From assembly GCF_902499115.1 (NCBI RefSeq), contig NZ_CABVPN010000036.1:7230-71229 (forward strand): a DNA stretch of 64,000 nt, in the 5' to 3' direction. This stretch comes from Burkholderia diffusa. GTDB lineage: Bacteria; Pseudomonadota; Gammaproteobacteria; Burkholderiales; Burkholderiaceae. The first letter of the stretch is position 1. Each line of letters begins with the position of its first letter. The notes beneath the pieces were generated by a model that made no database searches, had not been told where the DNA came from, and worked only from the letters and a program-made list of their open reading frames with translations. Positions 36,642 through 44,476 of the stretch are shown in pieces. A program made the translations under genes and the position numbers.

Positions 36642-37895
36642 TTATCGCTCAGCGGCCGTCGCGTGCGGCGTGCGTGCAACCTCGGTCGCCACCACTCGAA
36701 GCGCGTCAATCACTGCACGCGCAGCCGGTGTCGGCGGACTGCCGGCGCGCGTCATCAGGCCGATGTCGCGGGTGGTTCCGTGCATCGGCACGTCGAGCAC
36801 GGCAAGTAGTCCCGCTTCGCATTCATAGTGCAGCTGCTGCGCGGACAGCACCGCGAGCATGTCGGTGTGCCGCAGCAGGCCGCGAATCACCGCGAGGTCG
36901 GCGCTCTCGACCGTCGCCATCGGCGGCTTGAGCTTCATGCGCCGGAACAGCGATTCGAACAGGCCGCGCGCGGGCGAATGGCTGCGCGGCAGGATCCATT
37001 GCGCACCGGCGAGGCTCGCAAGCGCGAGGTTGCGCACGCCGGCGAGCGGGTGATCGTGGCGCGCAAGGACGACAAGGTTCTCGGACATCAGCCGTTCGCT
37101 GTCGAGGTCGCTCGCCGGATCGCTCGCGCGCAGCGCGCCGAGGATGAAGTCGATGTCGCCCGCGCGCACGCCGGCGACGAGCGCCTCGTATGCGCTTTCG
37201 TCGGTGATCACGCGCACCTTCGGAAATCGCGTGACGACGCGCGCGACCGCTTCGGGCAGCATCAGGGTGCGGCCGAGCGGCAGCGCACCGACCGTCACGG
37301 CACCCTGGATGCTGCCGTGCAGCGCGGCGACGTCGTCGGCGATGTGCCGCAGTTCGTTCAGCGCGCGCCGCACGTGCAGCAGGAACGTCTCGCCGTCGGC
37401 CGTCAGCAGCAGGCCGCGCGGATGTCGATGGAACAGCGCGAAGCCCGCGCCGCTCTCGAGAATCCGGATCGCGCTGCTGACGGCCGGTTGCGTGACGCCG
37501 AGCGCACGCGCAGCGCTCGGCATGTGGCGGTGCCGCGCGAGCGTCGAGAACAGCTGGAGCCGCCGCGTGTTGAGCAGGTACGCGGGCAGGCCGCCGTCGG
37601 CCGACGCGCGGCGGCGCGACTGGCGCAGCGCACACCAGTTCGCGAGCGCACCGAGTTCGGCGATCACGCGCTCGCCGCGCTTGAGCACCGCACGCCCGAC
37701 CGGCGTTGTGAGCATTCCGGACGGCTTGCGATCGAACAGCGCTTCGCCGACCACTGTTTCGAGTTCCTGCACCGCGCGCGTGACGGCCGACTGCGCGCGA
37801 AACAGCGTCGCGGCGGCCCGGCTTACGCTGCCCGTTTCGGCAACGCGCTGCACCGCGTACAGGCAGGCGAGGTTCGGAAGTTCGGTGTTGTCCAT
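36642..37895 (-). CDS. LysR-family regulator with duplicated helix-turn-helix
   Basis: 417 residues, about 100 more than a standard LysR protein. Two N-terminal winged helix-turn-helix domains are present: LYAVQRVAETGSVSRAAATL with AQSAVTRAVQELE (about 10-65), and LQLFSTLARHRHMPSAARAL with TQPAVSSAIRILE (about 110-170). A periplasmic-binding-fold effector domain follows (GAVTVGALPLG, VRVITDESAYEALVAGVRAG). The start at 37895 was preferred over the upstream extension. It is divergent from the gallate genes, with 480 bp between. Double-HTH LysR proteins are seen next to protocatechuate/gallate meta-cleavage genes in related bacteria, so it is the probable regulator of that operon. Confidence 0.9.
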   Translation of the reverse strand: MDNTELPNLACLYAVQRVAETGSVSRAAATLFRAQSAVTRAVQELETVVGEALFDRKPSGMLTTPVGRAVLKRGERVIAELGALANWCALRQSRRRASADGGLPAYLLNTRRLQLFSTLARHRHMPSAARALGVTQPAVSSAIRILESGAGFALFHRHPRGLLLTADGETFLLHVRRALNELRHIADDVAALHGSIQGAVTVGALPLGRTLMLPEAVARVVTRFPKVRVITDESAYEALVAGVRAGDIDFILGALRASDPASDLDSERLMSENLVVLARHDHPLAGVRNLALASLAGAQWILPRSHSPARGLFESLFRRMKLKPPMATVESADLAVIRGLLRHTDMLAVLSAQQLHYECEAGLLAVLDVPMHGTTRDIGLMTRAGSPPTPAARAVIDALRVVATEVARTPHATAAER

Positions 37896-38375
37896 GGGCG
37901 TTCGGGCGGTGTGCGTCGCGGCGGCAGCCGCGCGCACGACATGCGTGTATCCGGGCGGCCTGCGCCGGCGGTGCAGCTGGTTGAACGACTTTACCGGAAC
38001 GGTGGCGGCAGAGCTTGCGTCGTGCTTATCGACCCATCTGTTTTATTTATCGGCTCTGAATCGCCCAGCGACCGGTTGTGGCTCGCGGGCCGCCGAACGC
38101 CGACGCGCTAGCGCCATATCCGGCGGGCTTCCGGGCGGTCGGCGAGGTGCTTCGCATCCCGGTTGAAAGCCTGCCAGATATGCAGATTCGCCAAAAAATC
38201 AGGGTTTACCCTGACTGTCTGGCCTGGCCGCCGACTGAGTAATTTCGATCCCGGGGACCGCAAGCACACGGTTGCCGGCGCATCGGGCCGCCATCTGATT
38301 CATTGTTCGCCCGATCCGATCACGAAAGGGGCTTGCGCGCGGCGCGGCACCTGCAACCACGAGCGAGGCAGCGCA
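37896..38375. promoter_or_regulatory. divergent regulatory region of the gallate locus
   Basis: A 480-bp spacer without a gene. It contains an AT-rich stretch (38035-38055) and the dyad at 38199-38214. It must carry the promoters for the LysR gene and for the plus-strand operon. Confidence 0.45.
38199..38214. promoter_or_regulatory. 16-bp dyad, candidate operator
   Basis: TCAGGGT, two bases, ACCCTGA: a 7+7 perfect inverted repeat 161 bases upstream of the first plus-strand gene. The symmetry suits a dimeric regulator; the binding protein is unknown. Confidence 0.4.
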
Positions 38376-38897
38376 ATGGGACGACAGCACATCATCGGAG
38401 CAGGCGGATCGACGGACGCATCGGCGGGCAGCACGCCGCTTTCCGATACGGTACGCGCGGGCATTCGCGGCGGCTTCGCGGGCGCGGTGCTGATCTGGGT
38501 CTACGAGGCGCTCGTGTGGGTCGGCGCACAGCATCTGATGCCGCTCGCCGGTATCCCGCGCAACGCGACGGGGCTCGTGTTCGGCAAGGCCGCACAGGAC
38601 GCGCTCGGCATTGGCGCGTACTTCATTGGCACCGCGATCCATTTCGCCTTCGCGCTGTCGTGGGGCATCGTGTTCGCGGCGATCTGGCCGTGGTTTCGCC
38701 GACGCGGCTTCGAGGCGACGTTCGTCGCGCTGTTCTTCGCGATCGTCGCGTGGATCGTGATGCACGCGCTGATCATGATCGCGTCGAGCAATCATCCGAA
38801 CTATTTCGACCCGAACGTGATCATCGGCGGGTTCATGTCGCATTTCGTGTTCGCCGTTCCGCTCGCGCTGGTCGTCAAGCGCAGCCTTGCGCCGTAG
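38376..38897 (+). CDS. small four-helix membrane protein of unknown function
   Basis: 173 residues from an ATG with GAGG upstream. The first 25 residues are soluble and Gly/Ser-rich. Four hydrophobic segments follow: about 30-50 (GGFAGAVLIWVYEALVWVGA), 77-100 (FIGTAIHFAFALSWGIVFAA), 112-135 (VALFFAIVAWIVMHALIMIA) and the last near VFAVPLALVV. No known catalytic motif is seen. It is the first gene on the plus strand after the LysR regulator, 93 bases before gallate dioxygenase, so it may be co-expressed with aromatic catabolism, but nothing in the sequence shows a role there. Confidence 0.8.
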   Translation: MGRQHIIGAGGSTDASAGSTPLSDTVRAGIRGGFAGAVLIWVYEALVWVGAQHLMPLAGIPRNATGLVFGKAAQDALGIGAYFIGTAIHFAFALSWGIVFAAIWPWFRRRGFEATFVALFFAIVAWIVMHALIMIASSNHPNYFDPNVIIGGFMSHFVFAVPLALVVKRSLAP

Positions 38898-38990
38898 CCG
38901 CACCGGCGCGCAGCGAGCGAACGCGCACGCATTCAATCAGTAACGAACGGCGCGGCCTGACCGCGTCGGAGCATACGAAGGAGCATTGGC

Positions 38991-40295
38991 ATGGCACGGA
39001 TTATCGGAGGCATTGCGGCCTCCCACACGCCCACGATCGGGTTCGCGTTCGACAAGAACAAGCACGACGATCCCGTCTGGGCGCCGATCTTCGAAAACTT
39101 CGCGCCGCTGGCCGCGTGGCTCGCCGACAAGCGTCCCGACGTGCTGCTGTTCATCTACAACGACCATGTGACGTCGTTCTTCTTCGATCACTATTCGGCG
39201 TTCTCGCTCGGCGTCGGGCCGCAGTGGCATCCAGCGGACGAAGGCGGCGGCGCGCGCGACCTGCCGCCGGTCGCCGGCCACCCGGCGCTCGCCGCGCATA
39301 TCGGCCAGTCGCTGATGGCCGACGAGTTCGACATGTCGTTCTTCCAGAACAAGCCGCTCGACCATGGCTGCTTCTCGCCGCTGTCGGTGCTGTGTCCGCA
39401 CCGGCCCGACTGGCCGGTGCAACTGGTGCCGCTGCAGATGGGCGTGCTGCAGCTGCCGGTGCCGTCCGCGCGCCGCTTCTACCGGCTTGGCCAGGCGCTG
39501 CGCCGCGCGATCGAAAGCTATCCGGAGGACCTGCGCGTCGCGATCGTCGCGACCGGCGGACTGTCGCATCAGGTGCATGGCGAACGTTCGGGCTTCAACA
39601 ATCCCGAATGGGACGCACGTTTTCTCGATCTGCTCGAGCGCGACCCGGAGCGCCTGGCCGGCATGCCGCTCGGCGAATATGCGACGCTCGGCGGCTTCGA
39701 AGGCACCGAGGTCGTAATGTGGCTCACGATGCGCGGCGCGTTGCCGGCGGGCGTCGTGTGCCGCCACCGCAGTTACTACCTGCCGTCGATGACGGGGATC
39801 GCGACGGCCGTCTACGAGCCGGCGGACACTGAAGTCGACGAGGCGGCGGCAGAGCGTCACCGGCAACGGATCGCGGCCGAACTCGCCGGCGTCGAGCAAC
39901 TGCCGGGCACCTATCCGTTCACGATCGAGCGGGCCGTCCGCGCGTACCGGATCAACGACTATCTGCACCGGATGATCGAGCCCGCCCATCGCGCGCAATT
40001 CCTGAGCGATCCCGAAGCGAGCTTCGCGGCCGCGGACCTCAGCACGGAGGAGCGCGACCTGATCCGCCGGCGCGACTGGCTCGGCCTGCTGCGCTACGGC
40101 GTGATCTTCTTCCTGCTGGAAAAGCTCGGCGCGGTGACGGGCGTATCGAACCTGCATATCTATGCGGCGATGCGAGGCGAATCGCTGGAGGACTTCCAGC
40201 GCACGCGCAACGCGCCGGGCGCGCTGTACTCGGTAGCCGGAAAGAGCGCCGGGCCGCTCGGCTGGGACGGCGCGGACCAGCCGGGCAACACGTAA
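38991..40295 (+). CDS. galA: gallate dioxygenase (fused LigB-LigA type)
   Basis: 434 residues. The N-terminal ~280 form the LigB catalytic domain with iron ligands in ASHTPTIGF (His12) and NDHVTSFF, and the conserved ATGGLSHQVHGERSGFNNPE and GGFEGTEVV regions. The C-terminal ~120 match the LigA small subunit (YPFTIERAVRAYRINDYLHR, LLRYGVIFFLLEKLGAV, SNLHIYAAM). A single-chain LigB-LigA fusion of this length is typical of gallate dioxygenases (GalA/DesB), which open the gallate ring to 4-oxalomesaconate. Protocatechuate 4,5-dioxygenase usually has separate subunits. The MFS transporter, hydratase and aldolase follow, and a tannase lies downstream, which supports gallate as substrate. Confidence 0.92.
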   Translation: MARIIGGIAASHTPTIGFAFDKNKHDDPVWAPIFENFAPLAAWLADKRPDVLLFIYNDHVTSFFFDHYSAFSLGVGPQWHPADEGGGARDLPPVAGHPALAAHIGQSLMADEFDMSFFQNKPLDHGCFSPLSVLCPHRPDWPVQLVPLQMGVLQLPVPSARRFYRLGQALRRAIESYPEDLRVAIVATGGLSHQVHGERSGFNNPEWDARFLDLLERDPERLAGMPLGEYATLGGFEGTEVVMWLTMRGALPAGVVCRHRSYYLPSMTGIATAVYEPADTEVDEAAAERHRQRIAAELAGVEQLPGTYPFTIERAVRAYRINDYLHRMIEPAHRAQFLSDPEASFAAADLSTEERDLIRRRDWLGLLRYGVIFFLLEKLGAVTGVSNLHIYAAMRGESLEDFQRTRNAPGALYSVAGKSAGPLGWDGADQPGNT

Positions 40296-40417
40296 CGAAG
40301 ACGAAGGCGCACGCGGGATCGCGGCGCCTGATCGACTGGAACGCTGGAAGTGAAACAGTTCATATAAATAGGATGACGAATCGATCCGTCGATCGTCGAA
40401 AAGGAGACAGGAGAGTC

Positions 40418-41770
40418 ATGATGGCAAGTGGAAAGACAATCGACATCAAGTCGTTCATCGACAAGCAGCCGGTGTCGCGCTACCAGTGGCTGCTGGTCGT
40501 GCTGTGCTGCCTTGTCGTGATCGCCGACGGGATGGACGTCGCGATCATGGGGTTCGTCGCACCGTCGGTGATTCGCGACTGGGCGATCTCGCGTCCCGAA
40601 TTCGGGCTCGTGATGAGCGCGGCGCCGATCGGGCTCGTGATCGGCGCGCTGCTGGCCGGCCCGAGCGCCGACCGGTTCGGGCGCAAGCGTGTGCTGATCG
40701 CGTCGGTGTTCCTGTTCGGCGTGTTCACCATCGTGACCGCGCACGCGCACTCGCCGTTCGAGATGGCGGTGCTGCGGCTGCTCACGGGCATCGGCCTGGG
40801 CGCGGCGATGCCGAACACGACGACGCTGCTGTCCGAGTACGCGCCGCAGCGGATGCGGGCGCTGATGATCACCGTGATGTTTACAGGCTTCAACCTCGGC
40901 TCGGCGCTGATCGGCTTCGTCGCCGGCTGGCTGATTCCGCTGCACGGCTGGCGAGCGGTGCTGCTGTTCGGCGGCGCGCTTCCGCTGCTGCTGATTCCGC
41001 TGCAGCTGTGGCTGTTGCCCGAGTCGGCGCGGCTCCTGGCCGTGCGCGGTGCGCCGTCGCAACGCGTCGGCGCGCTGCTGAACCGCGTGTGCGGTGCCCG
41101 GTTCACCGGCAACGAGACGTTCGTGTCGAACGAGCCGCCGCTGCCGACGCGCAAGCCGATCGGCGTTCTGTTCTCGCAAGGCTATGGCCGCGTGACGCTG
41201 TCGCTGTGGATCACGTACTTCATGGGGCTGCTGGTGATCTACCTGCTGACCGGCTGGCTGCCGACGCTGATCAAGGATGCCGGGTTGTCCGTCAGCACGG
41301 CCGCGAACGTGACCGCGATGTTCCAGATCGGCGGCACGATCGGCGCGATCGGCGTGGGCTGGCTGATGGATCGCGTGCGCCCGGCGCCGGTGATCGGCGC
41401 CGCGTATCTCGGCGGCGGGCTGTGCGTGGCCGTGCTCGCCTGGGCCGGTGCGTTGTCGTCGTCGCTCGCGCTGCTGGTGTTCGCGGCCGGCTTCTGCATG
41501 AGCGGCGCGCAGACCGGGCTGAATGCGTATGCGCCGGGCCGCTATCCGACCGTGGCACGCGCAACCGGCGTGAGCTGGATGCTCGGGATGGGGCGCTTCG
41601 GCAGCATCTTCGGCTCGGCGATCGGCGGTGCGCTGCTCGGCTTCGGCTGGAAGTTCGACGCGATCCTGTCGATGCTCGCGGTGCCGGCGACGCTGGCGGC
41701 CATCGCGATCATGACGACGCAGCGTGCGGCCGTGTCCGGACCGCATGAACTCGAAAATCCGGCGCACTGA
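40418..41770 (+). CDS. aromatic acid:H+ symporter, MFS (AAHS family)
   Basis: 450 residues with 12 predicted membrane helices. The AAHS hallmarks are present: DGMDVAIMGFVAPSVIRDW in helix 1, GPSADRFGRKRVLIASVFLF in the loop after helix 2, and LRLLTGIGLGAAMPNTTTL. The start at 40418 has AGGAGACAGGAG upstream, so the 15-residue extension was left out. Members include PcaK, BenK and GalT. In this operon, between gallate dioxygenase and the hydratase, it most likely carries gallate across the inner membrane with protons. Confidence 0.93.
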   Translation: MMASGKTIDIKSFIDKQPVSRYQWLLVVLCCLVVIADGMDVAIMGFVAPSVIRDWAISRPEFGLVMSAAPIGLVIGALLAGPSADRFGRKRVLIASVFLFGVFTIVTAHAHSPFEMAVLRLLTGIGLGAAMPNTTTLLSEYAPQRMRALMITVMFTGFNLGSALIGFVAGWLIPLHGWRAVLLFGGALPLLLIPLQLWLLPESARLLAVRGAPSQRVGALLNRVCGARFTGNETFVSNEPPLPTRKPIGVLFSQGYGRVTLSLWITYFMGLLVIYLLTGWLPTLIKDAGLSVSTAANVTAMFQIGGTIGAIGVGWLMDRVRPAPVIGAAYLGGGLCVAVLAWAGALSSSLALLVFAAGFCMSGAQTGLNAYAPGRYPTVARATGVSWMLGMGRFGSIFGSAIGGALLGFGWKFDAILSMLAVPATLAAIAIMTTQRAAVSGPHELENPAH

Positions 41771-41843
41771 CGCACGTCGCACACCGCCGTCCGGCGCGGC
41801 CGGTGCCAGGGTGCTGGACACCTCATCAAATGCAGGAGCATCA

Positions 41844-42869
41844 ATGATCATCGATATTCACGGCCACTACACCACCGCGCCGAAGGCGCTGGAAGCGTGG
41901 CGCAATCGCCAGATCGCGGCGCTCGGCAGTCCGTCGGAGCAACCGAAGGCGGCCGAGCTGAACATCCGCGACGACGAACTTCGCGAATCGATCGAACACA
42001 ACCAGTTGCGGCTGATGCGCGAGCGCGGCCTCGACCTGACGATCTTCAGCCCGCGCGCGAGCTTCATGGCGCATCACATCGGCGACTTCGCGGTGTCGAG
42101 CACGTGGGCGGCCGTGTGCAACGAGCTGTGCCATCGCATCCATCGACTGTTTCCCGATCACTTCGTGCCTGCCGCGATGCTGCCGCAAAGCCCGGGCGTC
42201 GATGTCGCGACCTGCATTCCGGAGTTCGTGCGCTGCGTCGAGGAATACGGCAACGTCGCGATCAACCTGAATCCGGATCCGTCCGGCGGCCACTGGACGA
42301 GCCCGCCGTTGTCGGACCGCTACTGGTACCCGATCTACGAGAAGATGGTCGAGTACGACGTTCCCGCGATGATCCACGTGAGCACGAGCTGCAACGCGTG
42401 CTTCCACACGACGGGCGCGCACTACCTGAACGCCGACACCACCGCGTTCATGCAGTGCCTGACCTCCGACCTCTTCCGCGATTTCCCGACGCTGCGTTTC
42501 GTGATCCCGCACGGCGGCGGCGCGGTGCCGTATCACTGGGGGCGGTTCCGCGGGCTCGCGCAGGAGCTGAAGAAACCGCTGTTGAAGGACCATCTGCTGA
42601 ACAACGTGTTCTTCGACACGTGCGTGTATCACCAGCCCGGCATCGACCTGCTGACCGGCGTGATTCCGGTCGACAACATCCTGTTCGCGAGCGAGATGAT
42701 CGGCGCGGTGCGCGGCATCGACCCGGAAACCGGTCACTACTACGACGACACGAAGCGCTACATCGACGCATCCTCGCTCGATGCGCAAGCGCGTCACAAG
42801 ATCTACGAGGGCAATGCGCGGCGCGTGTATCCGCGCCTCGATGCGCAACTGAAAGCGAAGGGGCTTTGA
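41844..42869 (+). CDS. ligJ: 4-oxalomesaconate hydratase (LigJ type, amidohydrolase family)
   Basis: 341 residues, the length of LigJ. Amidohydrolase TIM barrel: the first metal site is IIDIHGHYTTAPKALEAWR, the later ones MIHVSTSCNACFHTTGAHYL and VIPHGGGAVPYHWGRFRGLA. The tail NILFASEMIGAVRGIDPETG fits the same group. It adds water to 4-oxalomesaconate to give 4-carboxy-4-hydroxy-2-oxoadipate. GalB of Pseudomonas does the same reaction with an unrelated fold. GCAGGAG precedes the ATG at 41844. The aldolase gene starts two bases after its stop. No separate oxalomesaconate tautomerase (GalD/LigU) is in the window. Confidence 0.92.
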   Translation: MIIDIHGHYTTAPKALEAWRNRQIAALGSPSEQPKAAELNIRDDELRESIEHNQLRLMRERGLDLTIFSPRASFMAHHIGDFAVSSTWAAVCNELCHRIHRLFPDHFVPAAMLPQSPGVDVATCIPEFVRCVEEYGNVAINLNPDPSGGHWTSPPLSDRYWYPIYEKMVEYDVPAMIHVSTSCNACFHTTGAHYLNADTTAFMQCLTSDLFRDFPTLRFVIPHGGGAVPYHWGRFRGLAQELKKPLLKDHLLNNVFFDTCVYHQPGIDLLTGVIPVDNILFASEMIGAVRGIDPETGHYYDDTKRYIDASSLDAQARHKIYEGNARRVYPRLDAQLKAKGL

Positions 42870-42871
42870 TC

Positions 42872-43555
42872 ATGACTGAACTCGGTGTGGTGTACCGCAC
42901 GATCCAGCGTGCGGACAAGGATGTGGCGGCGCGGCTCGGCGCGCTCGGCTCGGCGACGGTGCACGAGGCAATGGGCCGAACGGGGCTGCTGAAGCCGTAC
43001 ATGCGGCCGATCTACCCGCGTGCGCAGGCGTCCGGCACCGCCGTCACGGTGCTGCTGCATCCGGGCGACAACTGGATGATGCATGTGGCGGCCGAACAGA
43101 TCCGGCCGGGCGATGTGGTCGTTGCGGCGATCACCGCGGATTGTACCGACGGCTATTTCGGCGACCTGCTCGCGACCAGCTTCAGGGCGCGCGGCGCGAA
43201 TGCGTTGATCATCGATGCCGGCGTGCGTGATGTCGCGGTGCTCGAGGCGATGCAGTTCCCGGTCTGGAGCAAGGCGATTTCGGCGAAAGGCACGATCAAG
43301 GCAACGCTCGGTTCGGTCAACGTGCCGGTCGTGTGTGCAGGCGCGCTCGTCCATCCCGGCGACGTGATCGTCGCGGACGACGACGGCGTGGCCGTGGTGC
43401 CGGCCGCGCGCGCGGCGCAAGTGCTCGAGACGGCGGCGGCGCGAGAGGCGAACGAAGCGGCGAAGCGCGCGAAGCTCGCGTCCGGCGTGCTTGGCCTCGA
43501 CATGTACGACATGCGCGAGCCTCTGCGTCAGGCCGGCTTGCGCTATATCGACTGA
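42872..43555 (+). CDS. ligK: 4-carboxy-4-hydroxy-2-oxoadipate aldolase (LigK/GalC, RraA-like)
   Basis: 227 residues of the RraA-like class II aldolase family. The active-site signature is intact: GYFGDLLATSFRARGANALI followed by DAGVRDVAVLEAMQFPVW, with Gly-Asp and, 20 residues on, Arg-Asp that hold the metal and pyruvate. VHEAMGRTGLL and VVCAGALVHPGDVIVADDDG complete the match. The enzyme splits 4-carboxy-4-hydroxy-2-oxoadipate into pyruvate and oxaloacetate, the final step of gallate meta-cleavage. It lies two bases after the hydratase, and its stop overlaps the start of the next gene by one base. Confidence 0.93.
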   Translation: MTELGVVYRTIQRADKDVAARLGALGSATVHEAMGRTGLLKPYMRPIYPRAQASGTAVTVLLHPGDNWMMHVAAEQIRPGDVVVAAITADCTDGYFGDLLATSFRARGANALIIDAGVRDVAVLEAMQFPVWSKAISAKGTIKATLGSVNVPVVCAGALVHPGDVIVADDDGVAVVPAARAAQVLETAAAREANEAAKRAKLASGVLGLDMYDMREPLRQAGLRYID

Positions 43556-44277
43556 TGCAGGTGGACGCGATGATGCAGACGCCGGAAGCAGCGGTGACGG
43601 TCACTGGCATTTCGTCGATGGCGACGCGGCCATTGCTCGCGCGGCTTGCCGCCGCTTACGAGCGCGACACGGGCACGCGCGTCGCGATCACGTCGGTCGG
43701 CGGCGTCGACGCTGCGCGGCGCGTGCGCGACGGCGAGCCATTTGATGTCGTCGTGCTCGCGTCCGATGCGATCGAGCGGCTCGCGGCGGACGGTCACGTC
43801 GAGCCGGGCAGCCGCGTGGATGTCGCGCGCTCTGGCATCGCGGTCGCGGTGGCGACTGGCGCGCTGCGGCCGGAGATCGGTACCGAGACGGCGTTGCGCG
43901 ATGCGATCCTGGGCGCCGGCCGGATCGGCTATTCGACGGGGCCGAGCGGCACGCACCTGACGCGCCTGTTCGCCCGCTGGGGCATCGCCGACGCGATCGC
44001 GGCGCGTATCGTACAGACCCCGCCCGGCGTGCCGGTCGGCGCGTTGATCGCATCCGGCGACGTAGAGCTGGGCTTTCAGCAGTTGAGCGAGCTGATGGAC
44101 GTGCCGGGCGTCGCAATCGTCGGCGCGTTGCCCGACGCCGTGCAGGCCGTGACGGTGTTCGCCGCCGCTGTCTCTGCCGTCGCGCACGATCGCGTGGCCG
44201 CGGCGCGGTTCCTCGCGTATCTTGCGTCGCCGCAAGTCGCGCACATCAAGCGCGAACACGGGATGGAGCCCGCATAA
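43555..44277 (+). CDS. ModA-like substrate-binding-fold protein without signal peptide
   Basis: 240 residues, start overlapping the aldolase stop (TGATG). The fold is that of type 2 periplasmic binding proteins of the molybdate/sulfate group: TGISSMATRPLLARLAAAYE, GEPFDVVVLASDAIERLAAD, GYSTGPSGTHLTRLFARWGI and GDVELGFQQLSELMDVPGV. Unlike true ModA there is no signal peptide, so the product should stay in the cytosol, and no ABC permease is nearby. Tight coupling to the gallate enzymes suggests a role there, such as binding an oxo-acid or assisting an isomerisation; this is speculation. Similar leaderless proteins occur in other aromatic operons. Confidence 0.82.
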   Translation: MQVDAMMQTPEAAVTVTGISSMATRPLLARLAAAYERDTGTRVAITSVGGVDAARRVRDGEPFDVVVLASDAIERLAADGHVEPGSRVDVARSGIAVAVATGALRPEIGTETALRDAILGAGRIGYSTGPSGTHLTRLFARWGIADAIAARIVQTPPGVPVGALIASGDVELGFQQLSELMDVPGVAIVGALPDAVQAVTVFAAAVSAVAHDRVAAARFLAYLASPQVAHIKREHGMEPA

Positions 44278-44476
44278 ATCCGATGCGGCCGGATCGATAA
44301 ACGAATCGGATGGGATTCGCGGTTCTTCGCAACGGGTTCCCGAGATGAGATTAGTCATACTGATTAAGTGGTGAGCGGCGATCCGGCTTGCGCGATTCAT
44401 CGAAGAATCGATACAACGTCGCCGCTTCGTCCGTTTCGGGCGAGCGGCATATCCAGAAGAAAGACAGGAGACAGGC

